Assembly: GCF_020509005.1 (NCBI RefSeq)
Contig: NC_063018.1
Span: forward strand, 1,488,001 to 1,552,000
DNA length: 64,000 nucleotides
Direction of reading: 5' to 3'
From: Fulvia fulva
Lineage: Eukaryota > Ascomycota > Dothideomycetes > Mycosphaerellales > Mycosphaerellaceae
A program made the position numbers and the translations under genes. The notes beneath the pieces were generated by a model that was not told the origin of the DNA, made no database searches, and worked only from the letters and a program-made list of their open reading frames with translations. Below, piece after piece: positions 1 through 9,765 of this stretch (position 1 is its first letter; each line of letters opens with the position of its first letter).

Positions 1-672
1 ATTCGAATTAGCGTATTTAGGACCTTTATTTCCCGGCCGTTTAGGCCCGTATCTCTTAGGCTTTCCTTTAGAAGAGTTGCCGACAAATAAAGCGTAATCT
101 TCCTTATCTTTAGCGCTATCTCTTTGCGATTCGTCTAGTAAATTACTAAACAATTCTTTAAGAGAATAAGCCTCTATGTTAGCTCTTAGGCTTTGACTAA
201 TAGAGGTAACAAACGACTCGTATTCGTCCGTAAGATTATTTAAAGTCTACGCTATTATAGCGGTCTTAGGCAACTCGACGCCTTTAGATTTAAGGTTGTC
301 GTATAGACGGCGAATTGTAGTCGTATATTTTTCTACCGAGTTATTACTCTTAGAGAGCGTAGTATGAAATAGCTCTCTTAAAAGTAAGAACGAGGAATTA
401 AATCCTTTAGGACTATATAAGTCCTCTAAGGAATTCTACGCTTCTAGGGCCGTATTCTTATTTTGAATTTGTAGAAGAGGCCCGTCCTCGATAGATAACC
501 TAATAACGGCGAGCGCTTTGTTTTTAATTTCTTTATCGTCCGTAATAGGTTCCTCTATAGCCTTGATTAGGCCTTCTTTCGTAAGGTACGCTTTTATCCT
601 TAGGGCCCAAAATCTATAATTAGATTGGCCACTTAGACGCGTAATATTAAATGTCTTATTGTTTAAAGACAT
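1..672 (-). pseudogene. gag: Element A gag, cut by the window edge (unit 0/I)
   Basis: This is the N-terminal part of the Gag of a minus-strand Ty1/copia element; its integrase lies beyond the left edge. The start ATG is at 670-672. The first 78 codons hold the copia Gag N-terminal motif (SGQSNYRFWALRIKAYL), after which a TAG falls where a Trp is expected. A second TAG falls at another expected Trp further on, in the UBN2-like Gag core (LTDEYESFV). Both fit TGG-to-TAG changes. Two private transitions near 291 and 320 set this copy apart from those in the other units. It is not expressible as one protein. Confidence 0.85.
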
Positions 673-2595
673 CTTTAAAAAGCGTCCTTTAGAAGGTAAA
701 GAGCTTTATTCAAAAATTGCCCTTTCCTTTTATAGAGAGATAGGCACAATACTTTAGCTACTTTCGTGGGCTCCCGCCCTTAGATTTCGCTATTTTTCGT
801 CCTAGCGTATTAGTATACGGATTGCTTATAGGTTCCTCGTAAGGATTTTATACTACTAGTAACGCTAAAATTCCTAATTATTTAGGATAGCGCTCCGAAG
901 GGACTTTATGATGCCACAGGCTCTCTATTAAAAGGTGTTCGTAGCGGAAGCTAGCCCTAGGATATTCGTAGATAGTCGTAATAAATTGAGTATAATAGTC
1001 GAGGTAATAGTAGTTAAGAGTAGTAGACTTGCTTTGTTACTTGTCCTATCTAGAGGGCTTATTCTACTCTTATTTATATTCGATTATAGACTCCTAGAAC
1101 CTTCTATACTACGTAATCTATTACGTAGTATATCTATAATAAGAAGCGGATTTGTAAGAAGTTATATCTCGTAAACTCTATTAAATTCTATAGCTTGTCT
1201 TCTAGACCACCTAGGGCGTTCTGAATTTTAATATAATTAGAACATAGCTAGTTCTAAAGATACTATAAGCCGGTAGTCCGGCGCTAGCCTATTACGGCCT
1301 AGATAAGCATTCCCGTACGATCCTAGCGATGCTAGGAGCTTATAGGTTGTTAGAATCTATAGGATTTGATAGTCTACCGCTTTAGAATAGTATATCTCGC
1401 TAAGTAGCTATATAAAGCTTATAAACTAATAGACTACCTAGAGCGTTCTAGATTTCAATATAATTAGAACATAGCTAGTTCTAAAGATATTATAAGCCGG
1501 TAGTCCGGCGCTAGCCTATTACGGCCTAGACAAGCATTTCCGTATAATCCTAGCGATACTAGGAGCTTACGGGTTGTTAGAATCTATCGGATTTGATAGT
1601 CTACCGCTTTATACTAGTATATCTCGCTAAGTAGCTATATAAAGCTTATACACTGATACACCCCTATAAGCTTTATATCGATACTACCTATTAGGGCGAG
1701 AATACCTTTCTACTAAGGGGCTTTTAGGCTAAAGAGACGACTCTCTCCTTCCTTAGGTAAATAGCCTTAATAGGTTTCCTATACTCTTTTCTCAAGTATA
1801 GATAGCTATAAGGTATTAAGTACGCGCGATTTTAAGAGAGTCTATAGGATATACTGTCCTCCTAGTCGGATATAATCCTTAAGCTAGGTTAAAGACCTCT
1901 TCTTAACTATAGTAAAGCTTCGCTATAGTTATTCCTTATAGACTTAAAACGTCGTTCCTAATTTTTTAGGATTAAGGTACTTTTGACGGGGGTAACCCTA
2001 CCGTTTTAGCAACTTTACGCCTTAAAACCTAAAACGTTTCGGTATTCCTATCCTTATAAGGTAGGTACGTACTTTGCTATTTCTAGATAATTCTAAGCTC
2101 TTAAGTACATAATAGTACTTTAGCTCGAATTGCCTCTTAATATTACTTTATAAAAGTAATACGTTAAAAACGGCTTGTTCTAGGGTTAATAACAGCTCTT
2201 TACCCTACTAGACTACAAAACCTTTTAGGTATACTTAAGTAAAGTATCCTGAATCACGGTTGATAGTAGTAGGATTAGCCGTTATTTTATAATCGAATTT
2301 CTAAAATTCGAAAATTATGACTTTCTCTTAAGGCGTCCCTCTAAAGAGAAACAATAAAAGTACTAACTAATTACTATTACCCCTCACTAAGTTCCAGGAT
2401 TAAGGCCTATACATAGCTCTATAATTAAGGGCCGTTTTACGCCGATTAACGCCTTATAGAGTACTTCGTCTTATTAAAAAACCTTTAATAAAGGAAAAAG
2501 AGTACGAAGGTTTTCTAAACTAACTAGTCTCGTTGAAAACCTAGATAGGGATCACAACCTAAATAGGATAAAAGAGTACTAGTATAATATAAGAA
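673..2595 (-). other. Element A inter-coding region: leader and/or LTR material (unit I)
   Basis: These 1.9 kb lie between the gag start of one A copy and the pol end of the next. I find no convincing coding frame; the short plus-strand frame at 935-1,174 is low-complexity. The region should hold the A LTR(s), but their ends are not evident. Clues on the minus strand are a TATAAAAGG box at 735-727, 55 bp before the gag ATG; a GGTTGTGATCCC stretch near 2,559-2,548 resembling the copia-type initiator-tRNA-Met primer site; and a 227-bp direct-repeat dimer in the middle. Many short hairpins are visible between 1,900 and 2,500. Confidence 0.6.
1204..1657. repeat. 227-bp direct repeat, two tandem copies (unit I)
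   Basis: Two adjacent imperfect copies, 1,204-1,430 and 1,431-1,657, share the AACATAGCTAGTTCTAAAGA block, the GCCGGTAGTCCGGCGCTAGC palindromic block and TAGCTATATAAAGCTTATA. They differ by scattered transitions. They could be two abutting LTRs of neighbouring A copies or an enhancer-like duplication in the A leader. Confidence 0.9.
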
Positions 2596-4230
2596 CTAGC
2601 CGTAAATAAGATCCCGTATCCTCTTAAAATTCGGCTAGTCTAGAGCTTTAGTTAAAATATCCGCTATTTCTTCTTTCGTAGGGATATACTCTAGACTTAT
2701 TATTTTTTCTTGAACGTACTCTCGAGCTAAGTGATATTGTATATCGATGTGCTTTGTCTTGGCGTGGTGTTCGGGATTATAAGCTAGTTCTATCGCGGAT
2801 TTAGAATCCGTAAGAATAGTATTAAGGCCCGTACTAATTCCTATCTCGAGATATATATCTCTTAGGAATAAGAACTCTTTTATAGTCTCTTTTAGGGCTA
2901 TATATTCGGCTTCGCAACTCGATAGCGCGACCAATTTTTGTAGGATACTACGCCAACTTATAGGCGCTTTAGGTCCTATAGTAAAAATATACCCCGTAGT
3001 ACTTTTTCTAGTCGTAAAATCACCCCCCTAATCGGTATCGCTATAGCCTAATAATAGGGGTGACGATTGCGCTTTATAGACTAGTTTTAGCTCGTAAGCC
3101 TTAGGATCGTTCAAATATTTCCAAATCCTATTTAGGGCTTTAAAATGTGAGCTATCGGGATTAGAGGCAAATTTAGCTACTTGCCCTACGGCGTAGCCTA
3201 TATCTAGCCTTGTTTTAGTACCTAGATAAATTAAGGACCCTACTTCGGCTTGAAATAGCCAAGTATCCCCTGAACTAGCTTGTTCCTTATTCTTTTCTAG
3301 ACGTAGGCTATTTTCTATAGGGCTACTAACCGGATTAAGACCTCTCTTATTAAATCTAGTGAGGATCTTATCTAAATACCCTTTTTGACTTAGAGTAATA
3401 GACTTGTCTTTGCGATTACGCGTTACTTCGATCTCTAGATAGTAGTTTACGTCGCCTAAATCACTTAGTTCTAGCGACTTAGAGAGGTTATCCTTAAGTT
3501 CCCTAACTAGTCCTTCGTTAGGACTAAATATAAGCATATCGTCTACGTAGCACGTTATTATAATGCCCGTATTAGCGTTTTTAAACGCTACCTCGTCTTT
3601 CTTAAGCGGAACAAAGCCTAGCTTTTGAAGTATAGACTTAAGGTATAAGTACTATTGTCTAGAGGCTTGTTTTAAGCCGTATAACGCCGTATTTAGATAG
3701 TAGACTCTCGGAGTATTATCCTCGAAACCTAAGGGCTGTTCGATATATAATTCTTTATCTATAGGGCTATTAGGGAAAGCTAATTTAACGTCCTATTGCT
3801 TTATTTCCTAATTATTGTAAGCCGTAAAATAGTATAACAAACGCCAAGTTTCGGGTTAATAAGTATTACTAAATGTCTCGTCGTACTCTACTCCGAATAT
3901 TTGTTTAAAGCCCTTTACGACCTACCGACTCTTATATTTAATTATATTGCCTTTAGCGTCGGTTTTAGTCTTATAAACCTACCGTCCTTTAAGGGCTACG
4001 CGATCCTTAGGAAGGTTAACTAAGTCCCAAGTTTTTAGCTTATTTAAGTCGCCTATTTCGGATTTTATAGACTCTAGCCATTTGACTTTATTAGGACTAG
4101 TAATCGCGTCTTTATAAGTAATAGGATCGGCGGTCTACCCGCTATAATTAGCGAGTAGCGCTAGCTCGTCTTCTAATCCGTCGTCTTCTAAAGTCTTAAA
4201 ACTATTAGATTCTAACGGATTATTAGAAAT
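2596..4230 (-). pseudogene. pol: Element A pol: reverse transcriptase and RNase H (unit I)
   Basis: This is the 3' half of A's Ty1/copia polyprotein, separated from integrase by the insertion of B at 4,230/4,231. Reading from 4,230 down, the frame shows the copia RT N-terminus, a LYGLKQASRQ motif, an intact YVDD catalytic box (3,549-3,538), the connection region, then RNase H (SCEAEYIAL, LTDSKSAIEL, HIDIQYHLA) and the typical end (DILTKALD, stop, about a dozen more codons to a TAG at 2,596). Stops interrupt it repeatedly, mostly where the family has Trp or Gln. Unit I has Tyr where units II/III have Cys in the HLARE(Y/C)VQEK stretch. Confidence 0.9.
4226..4230. repeat. Target-site duplication of B, left copy (GAAAT)
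   Basis: GAAAT directly precedes the B 5' LTR and recurs directly after the B 3' LTR at 16,055-16,059. It marks the insertion of B into A. Confidence 0.9.
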
Positions 4231-4464
4231 TGTTGAGAATATATAGGCCGTAGGACAAGCATGTGGATGTAGGTGTGTAATATGACGAGATCACGTGATT
4301 AGGGTTTGCTAGCCTATAGGCTAGCAAACATCCGGACACCTAGTATCTACCTATACTAATACCGGCGATACTATATATAGATATACGCTATCCTATTAGG
4401 TCCTTCTTCGTCTTTTGTATGATCCGCCGTCTTCTACTACTACGTAACTCGTACCTATTTAATA
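4231..4464 (+). repeat. Element B 5' LTR (unit I)
   Basis: Starts TGTTGAGA and ends TTTAATA; the terminal CA appears mutated to TA. It contains a perfect 24-bp palindrome at 4,305-4,328, a TATA-like stretch, and the 15-base motif TTCTTCGTCTTTTGT at 4,404-4,418. Unit I keeps an ATCACGTGAT palindrome (CACGTG core) that is changed to CACGTA in the other B LTRs. It differs from the unit II/III 5' LTR at about ten sites. Confidence 0.93.
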
Positions 4465-4480
4465 GGTTATAAGCCCGGGT
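4465..4480 (+). other. Element B primer-binding site
   Basis: GGTTATAAGCCCGGGT directly abuts the 5' LTR. It resembles the copia-type primer site complementary to an internal part of initiator tRNA-Met (GGTTATGGGCCC in Drosophila copia, from memory), with transitions. The same site follows the LTR in units II and III. Confidence 0.6.
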
Positions 4481-7400
4481 TAGTAACTCGGTGTTTCACC
4501 CTCGATAAAGTCGTATTAGAGTTATTCCTCTTTAGAACTAAAGGAAGGTGGACTAGAGGCCGTACCCGCATTGTATAGGAAGCTATAGCCGTGCTATAGG
4601 TATATATAAGACGTAAAAGAGCCTAGTGAGGCACTGTTAGACTCCGAGTTAGGGAGCCTATACTAATACCTTAGACAAGTAGGCGAGCTTACTAAGAAGA
4701 GTCGCTCTCCGGACATCGCGTTCGTATCGACTAACTGTTCATTCTAAGAGAGCCGTAGTGTCTTAGAAACCCCCTCTACTAAGAGAGTTACGCTATAGTG
4801 TCTTAGTACTAACACTATCCTTACGACCGACTTTCCTCGCTTTCTAGTAGACAGCCATTCTCTCTACTATTAACCTCGCGTTTGGTTTACCTCCTATCGA
4901 TCTAATCGCGTACGACCGAATACATCCTATTACCTAAGGGTAGCTAACCTGTCCCTTAACTTACAAAAATAGAGAACGAGACTAGGTTTATAAGAAAGAG
5001 AGCAGCACCTCTTCTAATAAGAGAGAACTACGAAACATAGTTCAAGCTAATAAGAATACACCTAGTATTAAAGCAGGTTGACTAGGTCCTCGAGGACATT
5101 ATTACGGACATTCCCGCTATAACCCTAGCGACACCCTCTATATTATCGGAGTCATCCCTTCCTTTAGATCAAGCGATAAGGAAGGCATCGTATAGACGGC
5201 ACAATATAACGGCCCTATATAAGATGTATATCTGTCTGTTAACAGATGACCAAGAGATAATATACGAGATCCGGTATACGAAGGAGTTATAGGAATGGGC
5301 TAAAGCCAAATATAAGAGAAGACTTCTCGCTACTAGAAGAAGTTTGCTTTAGTAATACACCAATTTCGTAATGACAGAGGACTAGTCAATAGATGACGCC
5401 TAGTAGGAGCTTAGCTCAATTATAAGGAGGGCTGTTTTAATCTCGGCTTAGTTCTAAGACATTAAGACTAAGGACAGAAAGATCTAGCAACTCTTAGTAG
5501 CTCTACTAGACTCATTTGGCTCAATTCGCGATGCAATTAATACCTAGGTGAATCTCTCACTATAAGACATTCTTATAATCCTTAGGGAGAAGTAAGAATC
5601 AATGATTTATTAAGGGACAGCCATGTTCGCTAAGAAGGGTTTCTAGGGCAAGCTTACGTGCCATCTCTACAATAGTGACCATTTTATAAGCAAGTGCCTA
5701 CACCTTTCTATAGCTCAGTAGGCTATTAGGAACAAGGACAAACTAGCTAGGGTTACCTACCCTACTAAGAGACAACCGTTACCACCTCGTAGGAGGTCAT
5801 TATTACTAAACCTTCGTGATATCCTCGAGGTGATAACGGACCTTATAAAGTAGATAAAGGAGAGCCGCAAGCCAAAGGCCTCCTCTAGTAAGCCTATAAG
5901 GGCCTATACGACCTAGGAAGACGCATTAGACTCTGAGATACTATTAGAAGATGATAATATTAATAAGGTTGCCTATTCTACTATAGAAGCTAAAGGCAAG
6001 TACCCCTCGTCCGAGTAGTTGCTTGACTCTTATACATCATCATATATAACTGACCAAGATTTACTATTTAGGACACTAAAGCCTCTTTAAAAGAGGAAGT
6101 GGATCAAGGTTGGGGGTGGCTATCTACAAGCTATATATATAGGAAGTGTAGTAATAGGTGGTCCTTCTAGAAAGCAAATTGTCTTAGAAAATGTCCTGTT
6201 TGTTCCTAGCCTTAGAGATAGTCTTGTTTCGTAGAATCAGTTTAGCCAATAGTTTGCTGTCTAACCACCTAGTTTCACCCTAAAATCCTTGTCTAGTAAA
6301 CCCGTTATCTAGACTAAACTTCGAGGAGGAGTACCGTTTATCTACTCGATCTCGGAAATTCTTAAGCTATAGCATACTAGTATACTCTCTTAAGAACGTA
6401 ACGGTACCGCTATAGCTAATACTGAGTCCGAAGATCAGTAGGAGCTATAGTATAGAAGATGTGCACACCTTAGTAAGGGACTGCTAAGAAACCTATATAG
6501 AGTCACTAATAAGAAAGATCCTATTCCTATTCCTTCTGAACACTAGAATTGCAAGGTCTGCTCCCTTGTAAATATAAGGAAGTTCAAAGGACCTACTATA
6601 GAGAGGAAAGGGGAGAGGCTGGCCCTCATCTCTATTGACATCTATAGGCCTTTTCAGGGCGTAGTCTCTAGGCTAGGATACAAATATTGGCTTGAGATTG
6701 TAGACAACTTCTCTAGGAGGAAGTGGGTAATCCCTTTGAAGGCTAGGAGCGACGCTCCTATAGCCCTACGGGATTAGAAGGTCTAGGCAGAACGGTAGTC
6801 AAGGTGCTTTCTGTCTACGATCCGTAGTGATAGTACAAAGGAAATTCTCGCCTTACTAAAAGAGTAGGAGAAGGAGTTTGGCACTTAGATAGACACAACT
6901 AATGCCTACAACTCTCTTTAGAATAGACCTGTAGAAAGGTCAATTCAAGCCTCTAAGAACATAGTCCGGGCTATGCTTAAAGACTCTAGTATGCTAGTTA
7001 AGTTCTAGCTAGAAGCTTTGTAAGCACAGACTGTGATCAGAAACAGACTACCTAATAGTCCGATCATTGATAGTATTGCTCTTTTACTAGAAGAAGCCTT
7101 TACTAGCCAAGTACCGTTAGTTGACCATTTCCGCGTCTAGGGATGTAAAGCTATAGTCTATATAGACCTAAGAGCCTAACCTCAAGGCTTAAGGAGAGAC
7201 AAGTTGATAAACCGAGGAAAAGAAGCCGTGTTTATAGGCTACTTAGAAAACACTACAAAACAATAGCTGTTCTAGGATCCCGACATAAAAGCTATAAAAG
7301 CGTATAGTCACGTCGACTAGTTTAAGAATAAGAAGGGGGGAGATATAGATCTTGGTATCACCTTTACTAACTAGCCGAGTCGAGCGCTATAGCGCAATCC

Positions 7401-8042
7401 TGTTAGGAGGAAGCCCTTTAGGGCGAAATTTTCCGATAGGGGATTATTAGAAACACCGTTACGAAGGCTAGGAGAAAATATTAAGGCGGTTTTACTACCG
7501 TCGAAGGCCGATAACGGTGGATCTATATAGAACCTACCCGAGTCATTAATACTATAGTAACCGCTGTCTATACAACTTCCCCCTCCCCTAAAGGACATTA
7601 GGGAATACCAGAAGTTTAGAGATCAGGGTACTCTAATAAAAGAAAAAGAAGATGTCGTTCAGTTCGACCTATCTAAACACCTAGCGCCACCTTAGGTTAT
7701 AGGTAACAAGAGGTTAAGGGGGGACGGAGATGATAACTCTAAAGAGTATAAGGCTAAACACTATAAGGCTCTTATCGCCTAGATGTTCTATCTAGACCCT
7801 ATAATGAGCTAGGTAGAGGAGATTCTAAACGACGTAGAAGAACATATATTTGCTACTATTAGGCAGGCTATAGCCTATTAGCAGGAAGTGCTAATCCCAA
7901 AGTCCTATAAGGCAGCCGTAGGAGACCCCGAATAGGGATATATATAGAGAGAGGCAATCGAGAACGAACTTATTACCTTAGTAAGCAACAACACCTAGGA
8001 AGCAGTTGTACCGCCAAAGGGTACGAATCTAATTACTTCTAG
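4481..8042 (+). pseudogene. pol: Element B gag-pol 5' half: Gag, protease region, integrase, RT start (unit I)
   Basis: One plus-strand frame, broken by many stops, carries recognisable copia landmarks. A Gag zinc knuckle at 5,659-5,697 reads C-x2-Y-x3-H-x4-C, with the second Cys replaced by Tyr and one residue short of the usual spacing. The NVLFVP motif of the pre-integrase region lies near 6,190. The integrase zinc C-x2-C is at 6,550-6,561, and its catalytic triad is present: D at 6,637 (IDIYRP), D at 6,829 (RSDSTKE) and E at 6,934 (VERSIQ). The segment ends at the start of RT (PPKGTNLITS), where C is inserted. The minus-strand frame at 7,371-7,598 is a shadow. Confidence 0.88.
8038..8042. 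repeat. Target-site duplication of C, left copy (TCTAG)
   Basis: TCTAG directly precedes the C 5' LTR and recurs at 14,334-14,338 directly after the 3' LTR. Removing C and one TSD restores B's frame through its RT start (LITS to RWVFDVK). Confidence 0.93.
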
Positions 8043-8562
8043 TGTCATGGTCTCCCCACAGAGTGTACAGAAGGTGGGGAGAGAAGAGCCTCAGAGTGCT
8101 TAGAAGTCGTCAAGAAGTGACAGTCCAGCTTGGTGTGTGAGCGCCAAGAATCACATGCCCCGTAACATTCGCTACGGGACCCAGCCCTCCAAATTCACCC
8201 CTCTACCAAACCTTGACAGATTCACTTCGGCTCGTGACTGTGTGACTCACGGCACTCCCGCGAGCACCCGCGACTGCGCTGGACCCTAGAAGAAGCACGT
8301 GGAAGACTCGGAACGTAGGGCAGGTTGGAATAAGGTTTTGAGCAAAGCTGCTGAGCGCGGCTTCGCACGGGTTAGCCCTGTTGATACGGGGACACGCACT
8401 CGCGAGGGTCGCGTATAAATATCTGGCCTTCCCCAGGCCTCTCTTGCTTTCTTCGTCTTTTGTTTTGTGTAGCAATCATACTATACCCTTTTGCATCTGC
8501 ACTTCGCACCTACATTCTCGCTTTCACCCTTGCATCTCACAGGCCAGGCTCTCGCCCTGACA
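8043..8562 (+). repeat. Element C 5' LTR (unit I)
   Basis: A 520-bp promoter LTR. A TATAAATA box lies at 8,414-8,421, followed 27 bp later by a pyrimidine-rich stretch with TTCTTCGTCTTTTGT at 8,449-8,463, the likely transcript start zone. Four changes are private to this copy (8,081 G; 8,101 T; 8,163 T; 8,288 A). Two of them create TAG codons in the frame that is open in the other 5' LTRs. From 8,289 on it matches the other units. Confidence 0.95.
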
Positions 8563-8577
8563 TCACAAAAGACCAAC
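8563..8577 (+). other. Element C candidate primer-binding region
   Basis: The sequence just downstream of the LTR contains ACAAAAGAC (8,565-8,573), which is exactly complementary to GTCTTTTGT (8,455-8,463) in the presumed 5' end of the transcript. This layout resembles the self-priming Tf1 class. A tRNA primer is not excluded. Nine bases is short, so this is a hypothesis. Confidence 0.4.
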
Positions 8578-8604
8578 AAACCGTCAACCACTCGAGTCAT
8601 CCTC

Positions 8605-9765
8605 ATGGGTGACCACGCCACCGATAGAGGTGTCAACCTCGACAACCAAGACACTCCATTCCACTTCAGTGAGTGGACTGACATCCCCTTCTCGAACGCC
8701 GCTGCCTTCGGTGCCTGGGCAAACGCCAACCCCGACACCGCCTACGCTCTCATCAACCGCACCGTCTCCTCTTTCCGCGAGACCGCCCAGCAGGTCGAGC
8801 AAGCAAACAACCAAGCAACATACCTTCAAGGTATTGTGAACACCTTCCAGAACCTCGCCCCGCACGCCGACGACAACCGCCGCCAGCACTTCTCCAAGAA
8901 GGTCAACGACCCAGACGAGTTCGACGGCAACAAGAGCAAGTTTGAGGCATTTGGGACACAGCTCACCATCAAGCTGTTGGCTAATGCCGACCACTTTCCG
9001 CAAGAGAAGGACAAAGTCACGTACGTCTTCTCCCTCCTTCGGGGAGACGCCGCGGCTCAGGTACAACACTACATCGACAACGCCACGCAGACTATCGGCT
9101 GCCCGGACGTCCTCACCTTGATGCAGGACCTCCGTGCTGCCTTTGGTGATCCAGACCGTAGAGCCACCGCCCAGAACGCCATCCACAACCTCCTCCAGAA
9201 GAACAAGAGCTTCGCCGAGTACCTCGCGGCCTTCAACCGCGACATCGGGTTCACCGGCTACAACGAAGAGACCAAGAAGAGCACTCTCCGCCGTGGTTTG
9301 TCAGCAGAGCTTCTTCGAGCCCTCGAGGACAAGGACGTCGGTGCTATGAGCTTCCGTGAGCTCGTCGAGACCTGCCAGCGCCTCGACTCCAACATAAAAC
9401 ACACCGCCTCTCTCCTCGCTTCCCGTTCTTAAGGTCGTCAGCCTCGTGGTCCCGGAAGCCACTTCGCTGCTCCACTAGGCGCCGCCGCTCCTACGGCTCT
9501 CCCTCCCGTCTCTGTAGGTGACGCTATGGATCTCAGCGCTGGTGCCGCCGTCCCTCGAGTCCAGGGCCTCGTCAACGGTAAGCTCACTCCCGAAGAGAAG
9601 CTTCGCCGTCGCCAGGCCGGACTCTGCACCTACTGCGGCGGTCCAGGCCACATCGCAGCCAACTGTCCGCAGCTCGCTGCCCGTAACGCCCGCAACCCGG
9701 TTCGCGGCGCTGTCGGCGCTATCGAGCCTGCTCCTACTGCTCCCGCTGAGCAGGAAAAAGCCTAG
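8605..9765 (+). pseudogene. gag: Element C Gag, interrupted by one stop (unit I)
   Basis: Nucleocapsid polyprotein of the Ty3/gypsy element. The ATG at 8,605 (MGDHATDRG) is the first one outside the LTR; the in-frame ATG at 8,491 lies within the LTR and is lost in unit III. Residues about 100-245 match the retrotransposon Gag core (DPDEFDGNKSKFEAF; FAEYLAAFNRDIGF; LRRGLSAELLRALED). A TAA at 9,430-9,432 interrupts the frame after residue 275, fitting CAA-to-TAA. The same frame then continues to an intact zinc knuckle, C-x2-C-x4-H-x4-C, at 9,625-9,666, and to a TAG at 9,763 right after an A5 run. The stop separates capsid from nucleocapsid, so particles made from this copy would lack RNA binding unless the stop is read through. 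It overlaps the pol frame by at least 9,750-9,765. Confidence 0.92.
9750..9765 (+). promoter_or_regulatory. Candidate -1 frameshift site between C gag and pol
   Basis: The pol frame (-1 relative to gag) is open only downstream of a TGA at 9,747. Gag ends at TAG 9,763. In that short overlap lies GGAAAAAG (9,753-9,760), an A-rich slippery run directly before the gag stop. It is not a perfect X-XXY-YYZ heptamer. It is identical in all three units. Confidence 0.5.

Noticed and set aside
935..1174. 79-codon plus-strand frame in the A inter-coding region, present in all four copies
   Set aside because: Its repetition only reflects the tandem array; the composition is low-complexity and no start context or homology is visible.
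2548..2634. Very short A LTR (under 80 bp) between pol and the primer-site-like stretch
   Set aside because: The primer-site match is partial, no polypurine tract is clear, and no second copy of this stretch is found at the other end of A apart from the array neighbours; kept only as a clue.
7371..7598. 75-codon minus-strand frame in B
   Set aside because: Lies opposite B pol between integrase and RT; it is kept in all units only because the units are recent copies.
8491..8604. Gag N-terminal extension from an ATG inside the C 5' LTR
   Set aside because: The ATG lies in the LTR near the presumed transcript start, and unit III has a TAG that closes the extension; the ATG at 8,605 is common to all units.
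8584..9186. 200-codon minus-strand frame opposite C gag
   Set aside because: Antisense shadow of a GC-biased coding frame; Val/Leu/Gly-rich with no domain, while the plus strand has clear Gag motifs.
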